A stretch of 64,000 nucleotides of DNA, from assembly GCF_002042965.1 (NCBI RefSeq), contig NZ_MZNT01000018.1:1-64000 (forward strand). The letters are read 5' to 3'. Shown piece after piece: positions 23,547-31,886 of the stretch. This stretch comes from Paenibacillus sp. 32352. GTDB taxonomy: Bacteria; Bacillota; Bacilli; Paenibacillales; NBRC-103111. The notes beneath the pieces are model-generated. The model had not been told where the DNA came from. It ran no database searches and saw only the letters and a list, made by a program, of their open reading frames with translations. A program made the translations under genes and the position numbers. Each line of letters opens with the position of its first letter. Positions within the stretch are counted from its first letter, which is position 1.

Positions 23547-24735
23547 TATGCTGCATCGCAAGACGCTGTCGCTGCTGACGATGTTTTCCGTCGCGATGAC
23601 GGTTGCGCTTCTGGTGTTTCTGATTCTTTGCAGCCAGGGCGTGGAGCAGGGGGCGGAAAAAGGCTACGGACCGTTCGAGCTGACCGTCGGGGCCAAAGGC
23701 AGCCAGACGCAGCTGGCCATGAACACGTATTATCATGTAGGTGCACCGACGGGAAACATTCCCTATGAGGTGTTTGAACAGCTCCAAAAGGAGGAGCAGG
23801 CGGAAGCGGCTTACGCAATGACGACCGGAGATAACCTAAACGGCTACCCGATTGTCGGTATTGATGCCCGGTATTTCCTGACCCGTTACGGCGATAAGAA
23901 GCTGGAAGCAGGCACAGTGTACGGAAAAACGGGGGAAGCAGTCATCGGCTCCCATGTCGCCAAAACGCTCGGTCTTCATGTCGGGGACACATTCCATGGA
24001 GGTCACGGTCTGGTCCATGAAGCGGAGCATGAAGGGGACGAGGACGAAGAGTCCCATGAGGAGCATGAAGCGCATCACAGCTTTGCTTACAAGATCGTCG
24101 GCATCTTGCCTCCGCTTCATACCTCGGATGACCGGGCCGTATTTACTACGCTGGATTACGCTTGGGCGGTGCACGAAAGCCAGCAGGGGGCGCATAAGGA
24201 TGTTACGGCCGTGCTGATCAAGCCCAAGACGCTGCTTGGCGCACAGACCCTGAAAAACAAATACGATCGGATCGACAACGTTCAGGCGATTTATACGAGC
24301 AAGGCAGTTGCAGACGTTGTGAATATGGTGGATAAAGGCTCGCAGGTGATCAGCATCGTGACGCTATTATGCGTTGTGCTCGCAGCCATTTCGATCCTGC
24401 TTTCTTTAACGGCGGCGGTCAACGAGCGCAAGAAGGATGTCGGCCTGCTCCGGCTTATCGGCAAATCCAAATCGTTCGTATGGATGTCGCTCTTGGGAGA
24501 AGGACTTCTGTTGACGGCAATAGGGCTTGTTATCGGGCTGGTGCTCGGCCACGCAGGCAGCTATGTAGGCAGGGATCTGTTGTTTGATTTCTCGGGAATT
24601 GCGTTGGATGTATGGAGCGTGTCTGCCTCCGAATGGCTGCTGATGCTGGGGACGTTGGCGGTAGGAGCGGCAGCTTCCGTAGGACCGGCGTTAAAAATGT
24701 ACCGTGTCGATCCGCTGCAGCTGTTCCGTTCGTGA
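23518..24735 (+). CDS. FtsX-like ABC permease with His/acid-rich external loop
   Basis: 405 aa with four membrane helices: one near the N-terminus (about 20-40) and three at the C-terminus (about 268-400), the MacB/FtsX layout, with a large external domain between. That domain holds an unusual His/Glu/Asp stretch (HGGHGLVHEAEHEGDEDEE, then SHEEHEAHH, about 160-190), a likely divalent-metal-binding loop. TTG 23518 follows GGAGGGG inside the ATPase gene. With the downstream lipoprotein it may form a metal-related envelope complex; inference. Confidence 0.87.
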   Translation: MSLLHLLWRNMLHRKTLSLLTMFSVAMTVALLVFLILCSQGVEQGAEKGYGPFELTVGAKGSQTQLAMNTYYHVGAPTGNIPYEVFEQLQKEEQAEAAYAMTTGDNLNGYPIVGIDARYFLTRYGDKKLEAGTVYGKTGEAVIGSHVAKTLGLHVGDTFHGGHGLVHEAEHEGDEDEESHEEHEAHHSFAYKIVGILPPLHTSDDRAVFTTLDYAWAVHESQQGAHKDVTAVLIKPKTLLGAQTLKNKYDRIDNVQAIYTSKAVADVVNMVDKGSQVISIVTLLCVVLAAISILLSLTAAVNERKKDVGLLRLIGKSKSFVWMSLLGEGLLLTAIGLVIGLVLGHAGSYVGRDLLFDFSGIALDVWSVSASEWLLMLGTLAVGAAASVGPALKMYRVDPLQLFRS

Positions 24736-24792
24736 TCGCCGACAACGGCCCATGATCAGATTGAGGGAGAGACAAGAAAGGAGAGATCTATA

Positions 24793-25719
24793 ATGGAAGT
24801 GAACGAAGGTGGCGTGAAAGTGCAGAATCACGCCATGGCTAGGGGCGCGCGCGGACGCAAGCGCGCCGGGGCGAAGGCTGCGGCCGCCGTGCTGGTCGCG
24901 GCAGCGATGCTGGCCGGCTGCGGCTCGAAGCCGGCAGCGGACCCGTCGGCGGCGTCCTTCTCCGCCGCCGCGCCCGCCCCTTCTGCGGTGCCCGCCGCAG
25001 AAGGCAAACCCGCGGACTCGGGCGCTGCGCCGAGTCCGGCTGCCCCGGCCGCCACGCCAGCGGCGGCCGAAGCAGCACCGCCCCCCGCGCCGCAGGCGGG
25101 GGGCGAAGCGAGCCCATCCCCGGCGCCGCAGGGGATGGCAGCTCCCGCAGCGGCAGAGGCAGCGCCTGCCGCAAGCGCAACCCCGGCTCCCGCGCAGCAG
25201 GAGCCGAAGGTCGCCGCCGCCGCGCAGCAGCCTGCGGCGGAGCCCGCGCCCACGCCGGGGGCTGAGCCAGCCCCGGCCGTGGAGCCGACACCGGCGGCGG
25301 TCGAGTCGCAGCCAGCCGCCACGCCGACGCCGGCGCCTGCCTCCAAGCCAGCCTCGAACGAGCTCAAGTGGTCGGAGTTCTTCGATGATGACAAGCAGAC
25401 GACACCGTCCAACAAGTTCTGGGACTTGAACGGCAAGACGGTGCAGATCAAGGGCTTTATGGGCGAAGTATTGTCCTTCGACAAGCATTGGTTCCTGCTT
25501 ATCCCGCAGCCTGGAGCGGAATGTCCGTTCGATAACGGTGACGAGACGTATTGGAACAAAATTATGATTGTATTCGTTCCGAAGGATACGAAGCTGCGCT
25601 ATACGTCCGGGCCGCTGCAAATAACAGGCAGACTTGATGTCGGTATTAAAATCGACGAGTCCGGCTACAAAACGATGTTCCGGCTGTATGATGCCAAATT
25701 CGAAAAAATCAAAGAATAG
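24793..25719 (+). CDS. lipoprotein with Ala/Pro linker and DUF3299-like domain
   Basis: 308 aa. The lipobox is MLAGC with Cys43. Residues about 45-195 are a low-complexity Ala/Pro/Glu spacer whose DNA is very GC-rich (about 24840-25360), far above its neighbours. The C-terminal domain (about 200-308: FWDLNGKTVQIKGFMGEVLS, HWFLLIPQPGAECPF) resembles DUF3299. Third gene of the ABC/FtsX operon, so it is probably the extracellular partner on a long flexible tether. GGAGAG precedes ATG 24793. The Arg-rich frame on the other strand is a GC artefact. Confidence 0.83.
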   Translation: MEVNEGGVKVQNHAMARGARGRKRAGAKAAAAVLVAAAMLAGCGSKPAADPSAASFSAAAPAPSAVPAAEGKPADSGAAPSPAAPAATPAAAEAAPPPAPQAGGEASPSPAPQGMAAPAAAEAAPAASATPAPAQQEPKVAAAAQQPAAEPAPTPGAEPAPAVEPTPAAVESQPAATPTPAPASKPASNELKWSEFFDDDKQTTPSNKFWDLNGKTVQIKGFMGEVLSFDKHWFLLIPQPGAECPFDNGDETYWNKIMIVFVPKDTKLRYTSGPLQITGRLDVGIKIDESGYKTMFRLYDAKFEKIKE

Positions 25720-25736
25720 CTATGCCGCAGCTGCAG

Positions 25737-25771
25737 CCTTCGAGGAGCGTTTCCTTGAAGGTTGTTTTTTT
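25737..25771 (+). terminator. terminator of the ABC/FtsX/lipoprotein operon
   Basis: CCTTCGAGGA pairs with TCCTTGAAGG, followed by TTGTTTTTTT. Confidence 0.8.
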
Positions 25772-25854
25772 GCAAATTGAAGCCAAAGTCTTTGTGGAGC
25801 AGTTGGTTGAAAGCACCTGTTTTGTGCGAGCGATGCAAAATAGGAGGAGGGGCT

Positions 25855-25956
25855 ATGCCACGGAAAGGGAGACACCGCCGGATTATATTGGCAGCAGTTC
25901 AAGCTTTGAAGTTTCTCCAACAGATTCCCCTATGGTGGGGATTTTGTTGTGTTTGA
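25855..25956 (+). CDS. possible 33-aa small protein
   Basis: An ATG at 25855 follows an excellent ribosome site (AGGAGGAGGGG, 25843-25852) and opens a 33-codon frame: a basic start (MPRKGRHRRIILAAVQALKF) and a hydrophobic, Trp/Cys-containing end. The rest of 25772-26040 shows no gene. The strong ribosome site is the only real support; no family is recognised. Confidence 0.3.
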   Translation: MPRKGRHRRIILAAVQALKFLQQIPLWWGFCCV

Positions 25957-26076
25957 CGGTTGGGTTCTGGTCCTGACTCTGCATTTGCAAAAAAATAATA
26001 TGGGCGTGCTCTTAAACAGAACAGGGAAATGGTATAATGCTCATAAGCTGATTTTTATCGTTGGAGGTATTCTCAA

Positions 26077-26862
26077 GTGTCATTAGTCGGAGAGGAACGG
26101 AAGGACTTTATTCTTAACTTGCTGAATCTGGAAGGAAAGGTCAAAACCGGAGATCTGGTAGATAAACTGAAGGTTTCCTCCGAGACGATTCGCAGATACT
26201 TGGAGGAGCTTGAGGAAGAGCATAAGCTGAAGCGGGTATACGGCGGAGCGGTGAAATACAATTTGCACCGGGAGGAAGCGTCCCATATCCATCGGGAAGT
26301 AACCCGCGCCGAGGAAAAGAGGCTGATTGGACGAGCCGCTGCGACCCTGGTAGAGGATAACGACGTCATTTTCATCGATGACGGCTCGACGACGCTGCAA
26401 ATGATACCGTATTTGCAAAATAAGAAGCATATTACGGTGCTGACCAACTCCATTGCTGCACTTACTTTGCTGATTGAATATAAGAACAAGGATTTGTATT
26501 CGGGCAGCATTTATTTTATCGGCGGCAAGGTCGATTCCAAGCAGTTCCGAACGACCGGCACGACAGCCGAGAACACCGTGGAATCCTTTTATGCGGATAA
26601 AGCATTCATTACGATCGACGGCATTATGATGGGCAAAGGCATTACAAGCTTTGACGAGGAACGCGGTCGGCTTGCAAAGAAGCTGATCGAGCATTCCAAG
26701 CGGAGCATCGTCCTGACGGATCATTCCAAATTCGGCAATGTGCGGTTCTACAAAATGGCTGATTTGAAAGAGATCGACATTATCATTAGCGATGTGAAGG
26801 CTCCAAGGGAATGGGAGAGCTATTTATCGGAAAACGGCGTGGCGTGGATTCACGCGGAATAG
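26077..26862 (+). CDS. DeoR/GlpR-family regulator
   Basis: 261 aa. The N-terminal DeoR helix-turn-helix (GKVKTGDLVDKLKVSSETIR, about 18-37, ending in the KRVYGGAV wing) is followed by a sugar-phosphate-sensing domain (about 75-250) with DDGSTTLQM and VLTDHSKFG. Such repressors respond to phosphorylated sugars. No sugar gene is adjacent on the same strand; the target is unknown. GTG 26077 follows GGAGG; an extended -10 (TGGTATAAT) lies at 26029-26037. Confidence 0.9.
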   Translation: MSLVGEERKDFILNLLNLEGKVKTGDLVDKLKVSSETIRRYLEELEEEHKLKRVYGGAVKYNLHREEASHIHREVTRAEEKRLIGRAAATLVEDNDVIFIDDGSTTLQMIPYLQNKKHITVLTNSIAALTLLIEYKNKDLYSGSIYFIGGKVDSKQFRTTGTTAENTVESFYADKAFITIDGIMMGKGITSFDEERGRLAKKLIEHSKRSIVLTDHSKFGNVRFYKMADLKEIDIIISDVKAPREWESYLSENGVAWIHAE

Positions 26863-26875
26863 CTTTGAAATAGAG

Positions 26876-26911
26876 CAGCAGGGCTGCCGACACAAGCCGG
26901 CAGCCTTGCTG
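26876..26911. terminator. convergent terminator
   Basis: CAGCAGGGCTGCCG (26876-26889) pairs with CGGCAGCCTTGCTG (26898-26911) between the DeoR gene and the WsfD-like gene. Confidence 0.75.
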
Positions 26912-26914
26912 TGC

Positions 26915-28351
26915 CTAATGGCCGGATTTCCCGGACCGGAAGGCTCTCAGATTTACCAGCCGATTAACCAGCCACGTTACGGACGCAACCAGCATCATGT
27001 CGAAGCAGACGTTGAACAGGAACAGATGCTTTCCTATATCCGCCATACCGTCACCTACAACCGGCACCATAAACCCGATGATGCCTACGAAGCCTATCAG
27101 CATCATAAGCTCCGTTCGGATTCGGGCGACTCGGTTCTTGCGGCGAATGTATTCATAAATCGCGACAGCGTAATAGGCGGCGTAGAACAGGGCTATAAAC
27201 AGCAGGGAATTCGGTATATGGGCATTCTTGAATTGACTCCAGCTGCTGAACCGGTAGTCCAGCGCTCCCGGCGGCTTGTTCTCCTGCTTCAAATAATTTC
27301 CCAGATAGTACGGCCGGATGCTCATACTGTTGTTCGCCGCAAATTCCAATTTATCTATGAACCGGGAGGTATGCTGAAGATAAAACAACAGCACATCCTT
27401 GTGCGATATCCGGTCATAAAAATCCGGCTTCATGGAAGGAGCGTCCTGCTTGATCGGCGTATCCGTCTGAAAATAGTTCGTACCGGCCAGCACAGACAAA
27501 TGCTCGGGTAGACCGAGCGCTTTAAGATCTCCTTTGACATCGGGAGACGCGTTCAAAATTCCATAGAACACGGTCTGGTACATATTGATGTTTTTCAGCC
27601 CCTTGGGGGCAGCCATATACATTCCTGCCGAAATGACGAGCAGAGAAACCGACAGCCAGATCGTTAGACGGCGCCAGCTCGGATCATGACGGAGCGTCAG
27701 GAAGCGAAATCCGAGCATCCCGAACAGAATCCCTACAGGGGCGTTCTGGATTTTGGAGCACGTCAGGAAGAAGAACGAGACGAAGCTCAGCCAGAGCAGC
27801 TTCCTTGAAGGCTGCTCCTGATTCAGTAGGGCCAGGCTAAGACCAGCTGACAGAAGCAGGAACACCAGCGAGACAGGCTCGCCATACAGCGAATGGAAAT
27901 AGGCGATATAAGCGATATCGTAGAATACATACAACAGGGCAGCGGCAAGCACTATGCCGACGACAGCGGACTTATACTTATTGTGTCTGACAATAATATA
28001 GGTCGCAGCGAGCAGCAGGAGAGCAAACAAGGTCCCAAGCACACGAATATCAAACGACGCCGGCGAGACAACCAATCCTATCAGACATGCCGCAGCAACC
28101 AGAATGATTTGGGTGGATGCGTAAAAGCCGCGGAACCATTGCTCATACGCAAAATACCGGTGGGCAAAGGAGAAAAAGCGTTCGTCATCAGACTCCCCTG
28201 GGACTCCGTAATCGAGTCCTATGCTCCCCATCACCCGCAGAAAATCCCCGTTATCCGCAACGCCGATAAACGGCCCGGTATACAACAAATAAAGGAGAAT
28301 ACATAAGCCTGCCAGAACGGCGCACCATTCGCAGGTTACCCATCTTTTCAT
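26915..28351 (-). CDS. wsfD: WsfD-like glycan hexose transferase
   Basis: 478 aa, polytopic (about ten helices) with the GT-C-like first-loop motif GVADNGDFLRVMGSIGLDYG (about 30-49) bearing the acidic residues expected at the active site, and a large extracellular loop (about 260-380). It matches the WsfD family that adds hexose side branches to S-layer or wall glycans in Paenibacillus using a lipid-linked sugar. Its GT2 partner is only a truncated remnant (28348-28659), overlapping by four bases, so it may lack its local donor-making enzyme. Confidence 0.82.
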   Translation of the reverse strand: MKRWVTCEWCAVLAGLCILLYLLYTGPFIGVADNGDFLRVMGSIGLDYGVPGESDDERFFSFAHRYFAYEQWFRGFYASTQIILVAAACLIGLVVSPASFDIRVLGTLFALLLLAATYIIVRHNKYKSAVVGIVLAAALLYVFYDIAYIAYFHSLYGEPVSLVFLLLSAGLSLALLNQEQPSRKLLWLSFVSFFFLTCSKIQNAPVGILFGMLGFRFLTLRHDPSWRRLTIWLSVSLLVISAGMYMAAPKGLKNINMYQTVFYGILNASPDVKGDLKALGLPEHLSVLAGTNYFQTDTPIKQDAPSMKPDFYDRISHKDVLLFYLQHTSRFIDKLEFAANNSMSIRPYYLGNYLKQENKPPGALDYRFSSWSQFKNAHIPNSLLFIALFYAAYYAVAIYEYIRRKNRVARIRTELMMLIGFVGIIGFMVPVVGDGMADIGKHLFLFNVCFDMMLVASVTWLVNRLVNLRAFRSGKSGH

Positions 28352-28659
28352 GCTTTATTCGACACTTCCTTTAATTGTGCCTGGAGGGCGGAGTGGCTTC
28401 CTTTCTCCGATTCATCTTGGGCATTGTTCTTTGTGGCAGCCTTGGTCTTCATGATGCCGTTGGCCGCGGAACCAAGCTCTTGCTCGATTAAGTAAAGCGA
28501 TCTACGCTTAACCTCCTTATAGATTTTGCCAATATATTCCCCAATCAAACCAAGGGATATTAATAGGATTCCCCTGATCAGCCAGAACGGGAGCATGAAC
28601 GAAGTCCAGCCGGAGACTACATGTCCAGAACAATTGGAGAACAAGGAGTAAATAGTAAG
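28348..28659 (-). pseudogene. truncated GT2 glycosyltransferase (C-terminal remnant)
   Basis: About 100 codons matching only the end of a bactoprenol-glucosyltransferase-type GT2 enzyme: one membrane segment (WLIRGILLISLGLIGEYIGK) followed by IYKEVKRRSLYLIEQE. The homologous reading continues upstream of the first possible start (TTG 28644) as LTIYSLFSNCSGHVVSGWTS and then meets a stop codon, so the catalytic domain of about 220 residues is missing. It overlaps wsfD (ATGA), as intact pairs do. The deletion point is near 28660. Confidence 0.75.
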
Positions 28660-28779
28660 GTTCCGTGCCTCCTATATCGATAACGAATCTTTGATAGGTT
28701 TATTACAAAAAAATGAAACAATTGTTGCATTTTATTTTCTAGAATAGTAATCTGAAATCAACGGAAGGGGGAGCCGATA

Positions 28780-29343
28780 TTGAAGCCGGTTTGTTCATGG
28801 ATTGTTTTGTCTTATAAAGTGCCGTCCGAGCCATCGACCCTTCGAGTCCGGGTGTGGCGTACCTTAAAGTCGCTTGGAGTCGTTTATCTTCAACAGTCCG
28901 TTTGCGCAGCACCGGATACGGTTGAGGTGAGGAAAAAAATTCAATCGCTGACAAAGCTCATCGAAGCAAGTGAGGGAGAGGCGCTCCTGCTGGAGGTCCG
29001 TCAGTTTTCCGCGTTAACGGAGGAGGAGCTCATCGGAATGTTTAACCGGCAGCGTACGGCGGAATATGAGGAATTTCTGGAGGGCTGCCGTCACTTTGTA
29101 CAAGAAATAGAGACAGAAACCCTCAAAGGAAAGTTCGCCTACCATGAAGTGGAGGAGAACGAGGCGGAGCTGGGAAAGCTGAAGAGATGGCATAAAAAAA
29201 TTGCCAAAAGAGATTTCTTCTCCTGTGCCGCTTCTGTGGAAGCAGTGAAAATGCTGGATAAATGCGAACGAACCTTTGCCGCATTTGTGCAGACTGTTTA
29301 TGCTACGGAAGGCCATGCCGAAGGGGAAATAGGCAAACAATAG
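28780..29343 (+). CDS. ChrB N-terminal-domain protein
   Basis: 187 aa. SWIVLSYKVPSEPSTLRVRV and WRTLKSLGVVYLQQSVCAAP (7-48) match the N-terminal domain of ChrB chromate-resistance proteins, a fold also present in transcriptional regulators of the PaaX type. The ChrB C-terminal domain and a chrA transporter are absent, so chromate resistance cannot be claimed. TTG 28780 follows GGAAGGGGG. A YkvA-like gene follows 20 bases downstream. Confidence 0.8.
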   Translation: MKPVCSWIVLSYKVPSEPSTLRVRVWRTLKSLGVVYLQQSVCAAPDTVEVRKKIQSLTKLIEASEGEALLLEVRQFSALTEEELIGMFNRQRTAEYEEFLEGCRHFVQEIETETLKGKFAYHEVEENEAELGKLKRWHKKIAKRDFFSCAASVEAVKMLDKCERTFAAFVQTVYATEGHAEGEIGKQ

Positions 29344-29362
29344 GTGCGGGAGGCAAAGGGGA

Positions 29363-29773
29363 ATGGATATGGGAGAAGCCAGAGTGTTAGGGAAGTTGAA
29401 ACAGAAGGCAAGGCAGATCAAGCTTCATCTATTCGTCCTGTGGCTAGCCTACAAGGATCCGAGGGTTCCTTGGTATGCCAAGTGGTTTGCGGCATTGGTA
29501 CTGGCCTACGCTTTCAGTCCGATAGATTTGATTCCGGACTTTATTCCTGTCCTGGGCTATGTGGACGACTTGATACTCGTTCCGCTGGGCATTGTTCTCG
29601 CACTCCGGATGATACCGGCGCCTGTTCTAGAGGAATGCAGGGAAAAGGCGGAGGAAATAAGAAAGCACGGCAAGCCGAAAAATTGGTGGACGGGGGCGCT
29701 GTTCCTTTGCGTGTGGGCTCTGGTTCTCCTATGGATCGGAAAATACGGCTACAGCCTGTTCTTTGCCCGATAG
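29363..29773 (+). CDS. YkvA/DUF1232 family membrane protein
   Basis: 136 aa. The DUF1232 core is AYAFSPIDLIPDFIPVLGYV (about 48-67), with a membrane segment at its N-side and a C-terminal helix (about 112-130). The function is unknown. It lies 20 bases after the ChrB-like gene and is probably cotranscribed. Confidence 0.88.
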   Translation: MDMGEARVLGKLKQKARQIKLHLFVLWLAYKDPRVPWYAKWFAALVLAYAFSPIDLIPDFIPVLGYVDDLILVPLGIVLALRMIPAPVLEECREKAEEIRKHGKPKNWWTGALFLCVWALVLLWIGKYGYSLFFAR

Positions 29774-29893
29774 CCGCCCGGACAAGGCTTGATCTCGAAA
29801 ATCGTCAAAAAAACTTGATTCATGGAGAACTTTTCCTTATGATAATGTAAAATCATGAATTGTCCATCCGTCCGCGGATTGAAGTGAGGGAAC

Positions 29894-31249
29894 ATGCTGC
29901 AAAAGAAAACACATAGACCGAGATCAGCGGTGCATTCCATTGTCATCGCTTATTTCATCGTTATTTTTATCGTCACGGTCCTCCTGGTACTGCCGATCAG
30001 CCTGAAGCCCGGGGCGACGCTCTCTTTCATGGATTCCTTGTTTATCGCGGCAAGCGCTGTGAGTGTTACGGGGCTGACTACGGTAAATACAGCGGATACG
30101 TTCAGTCATTTCGGGACGGTAGTGCTGATGATCGCTTTCCAATTGGGCGGTATCGGGGTTATGGCAATGGGCAGCTTCTATTGGATCTTGTTCGGCAAGC
30201 CAATAGGGCTATCCCAGCGCAAGCTGATGATGATCGACCAGAACCGGTATCATTTGTCAGGAATGGTCCAGCTGATGAAGCTTATTATAGGCATGACGCT
30301 GCTATTTGAAGGGATTGGCGCGATCTTATTCGGGTTTTACTTCTACTTCAGAGGTTACTATGCTTCGCTGGCGACAGCGTTGTATCACGGGTTGTTCCAT
30401 TCCGTTTCGTCCTATACGAATGCGGGCTTCGATCTGTTCGGCAATTCGCTGCTCGATTACTCCAATGACGTGTACGTACAGCTGATTACTATGCTGCTTA
30501 TCGTTCTCGGGGCCATCGGCTTCCCGGTATTGGCCGAGGTGAAGGAATACCTGTTTGGCGGGCACAAGAAGTTCCGCTTTACCTTGTACACGAAGTTGAC
30601 AACGACGACCTTCGCCATCTTGCTGCTTTTGGGTGCCGCGGGCGTATGCATAACGGAGGGCTCGAATTATTTTGCGGGGATGCCTTGGTACGAGATGGTG
30701 CTGCATTCTGTGTTTACTTCCGTGACCTCGCGCAGCGCAGGGCTTGCGACCATGAATCCGGCGGATATGACGGAGGCAAGTCAATTGCTGGTCTCGATGC
30801 TCATGTTTATCGGGGCGAGCCCGTCGAGCATGGGGGGAGGCGTACGAACGACGACGGTAGCTATCATCGTGCTCATGATTATAACGTTTATGCGCGGAGA
30901 AGAGGAAATTCGGGTGTTCGGGCGTTCGGTACGCCGCGACGACATTATCAGAAGCTTCGTGTATTTTATGACAGGCCTGCTGCTGTCCGTCACAGGGGTG
31001 TTTATTATCCTTATATCGGAATCGCACCGCATCAATCTGGTATCCGTTATCTTCGAGATCTGCTCCGCATTCGGGACCTGCGGGTTATCAACGGGAATCA
31101 CGAGCGATCTATCCGGGGTGAGCAAGCTGACGCTGATTGTTTTAATGTATATAGGAAGAATAGGCATGACCCTGTTCCTGACGACCTTCACTCCGACCAA
31201 AGCCAAAGCGGACGTCCATTATCCGGAGGAGAAGTTGATTATAGGGTAG
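29894..31249 (+). CDS. ktrB: TrkH/KtrB-family potassium uptake subunit
   Basis: 451 aa, four M1-P-M2 repeats. The four selectivity-filter loops are visible: SVTGLTTV (about 57), SYTNAGFD (about 176), SRSAGLAT (about 279) and AFGTCGLSTG (about 391), each with its conserved Gly. Length and pattern fit KtrB, which pairs with the cytosolic nucleotide-binding KtrA. No ktrA is adjacent, so the partner is elsewhere. GTGAGGG precedes ATG 29894. Confidence 0.9.
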   Translation: MLQKKTHRPRSAVHSIVIAYFIVIFIVTVLLVLPISLKPGATLSFMDSLFIAASAVSVTGLTTVNTADTFSHFGTVVLMIAFQLGGIGVMAMGSFYWILFGKPIGLSQRKLMMIDQNRYHLSGMVQLMKLIIGMTLLFEGIGAILFGFYFYFRGYYASLATALYHGLFHSVSSYTNAGFDLFGNSLLDYSNDVYVQLITMLLIVLGAIGFPVLAEVKEYLFGGHKKFRFTLYTKLTTTTFAILLLLGAAGVCITEGSNYFAGMPWYEMVLHSVFTSVTSRSAGLATMNPADMTEASQLLVSMLMFIGASPSSMGGGVRTTTVAIIVLMIITFMRGEEEIRVFGRSVRRDDIIRSFVYFMTGLLLSVTGVFIILISESHRINLVSVIFEICSAFGTCGLSTGITSDLSGVSKLTLIVLMYIGRIGMTLFLTTFTPTKAKADVHYPEEKLIIG

Positions 31250-31290
31250 AGGTTCGTAGGAAGCCTATTTGAAGGTGGATAGAGCAGTTA

Positions 31291-31322
31291 AAGGAAGGGC
31301 AAAATTGTCCTTCCTTTTTTGG
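31291..31322 (+). terminator. intrinsic terminator after the potassium transporter
   Basis: AAGGAAGG (31291-31298) pairs with CCTTCCTT (31309-31316), followed by six T. Confidence 0.9.
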
Positions 31323-31330
31323 TTTCTATT

Positions 31331-31389
31331 TTCGGGGCTCCCCGCAAGCAGCTGAAGCAGCTTTGAAGCCAAAGCTCCACTTTGTGGGG
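31331..31389. repeat. 59-bp terminator-like repeat, copy 1
   Basis: TTCGGGGCTCCCCGCAAGCA through TTTGTGGGG. CCCCGCAA pairs with TTTGTGGGG. The same unit occurs at 42161-42220 with conserved ends and a varied centre. Located after an operon end and before the Spo0E-like gene end. Confidence 0.7.
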
Positions 31390-31437
31390 TTAACAGATGC
31401 GGTCGAACCGAAGTGAATGGAAGGGGGGCGATGTGGT

Positions 31438-31602
31438 TTATGTTCTGCATTCCGCTTGTTTGGAATTGAACTGCAGCAGGAGCAGAAGAACGTCCAGTTC
31501 CTGGCTAAGAGCAATCACTTCTTGATCGCAAAAATTGTTCTTTACGTTTACGAGCTCTACCAGCCTCGCCCTGAGTATCTCCACTTGTTCTGCCAAGTCC
31601 AT
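31438..31602 (-). CDS. Spo0E-like aspartyl-phosphatase
   Basis: 54 aa. Translation from ATG 31602 reads MDLAEQVEILRARLVELVNV, then KNNFCDQEVIALSQELDVLL. The SQELD core is the Spo0E family signature; these two-helix proteins dephosphorylate Spo0A-P and delay sporulation. An AGGGGA ribosome site lies ten bases upstream. The C-tail is short. Monocistronic. Confidence 0.85.
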   Translation of the reverse strand: MDLAEQVEILRARLVELVNVKNNFCDQEVIALSQELDVLLLLLQFNSKQAECRT

Positions 31603-31825
31603 GATCAATAAATCCCCTAACCTTCAAAAATCTTACATCCATTTTATCATGACTGCTGTGAATAGGAAATCCGGTTAATGGAGAACATCCATTTAACTGT
31701 TTTTCCATAACTAGGATATCGGCATTTGGATGCAAAAATTTTATTAAAAAACTCACATTTGCTAAGATTTTGATATAATCAGTCCGTTTCCCTTGTTTCC
31801 AATCGTTGATGCAGGACCATAATGC

Positions 31826-31872
31826 AAAAATAAAAACAGCTTGGCACCCCGCGCAAAGGGTACCAAGCTGTT
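31826..31872 (-). terminator. terminator of the Rbs-like operon
   Basis: AACAGCTTGGCACCC (31835-31849) pairs with GGGTACCAAGCTGTT (31858-31872); the minus strand continues TTTTATTTTTG. Confidence 0.9.
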
Positions 31873-31886
31873 GGGTCTATAAGGGC

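Noticed and set aside
24691-25620. Long Arg/Gly-rich open frame on the minus strand, plus another at 24828-25559
   Set aside because: Both mirror the very GC-rich Ala/Pro linker of the lipoprotein gene; composition is low-complexity and there is no ribosome site.
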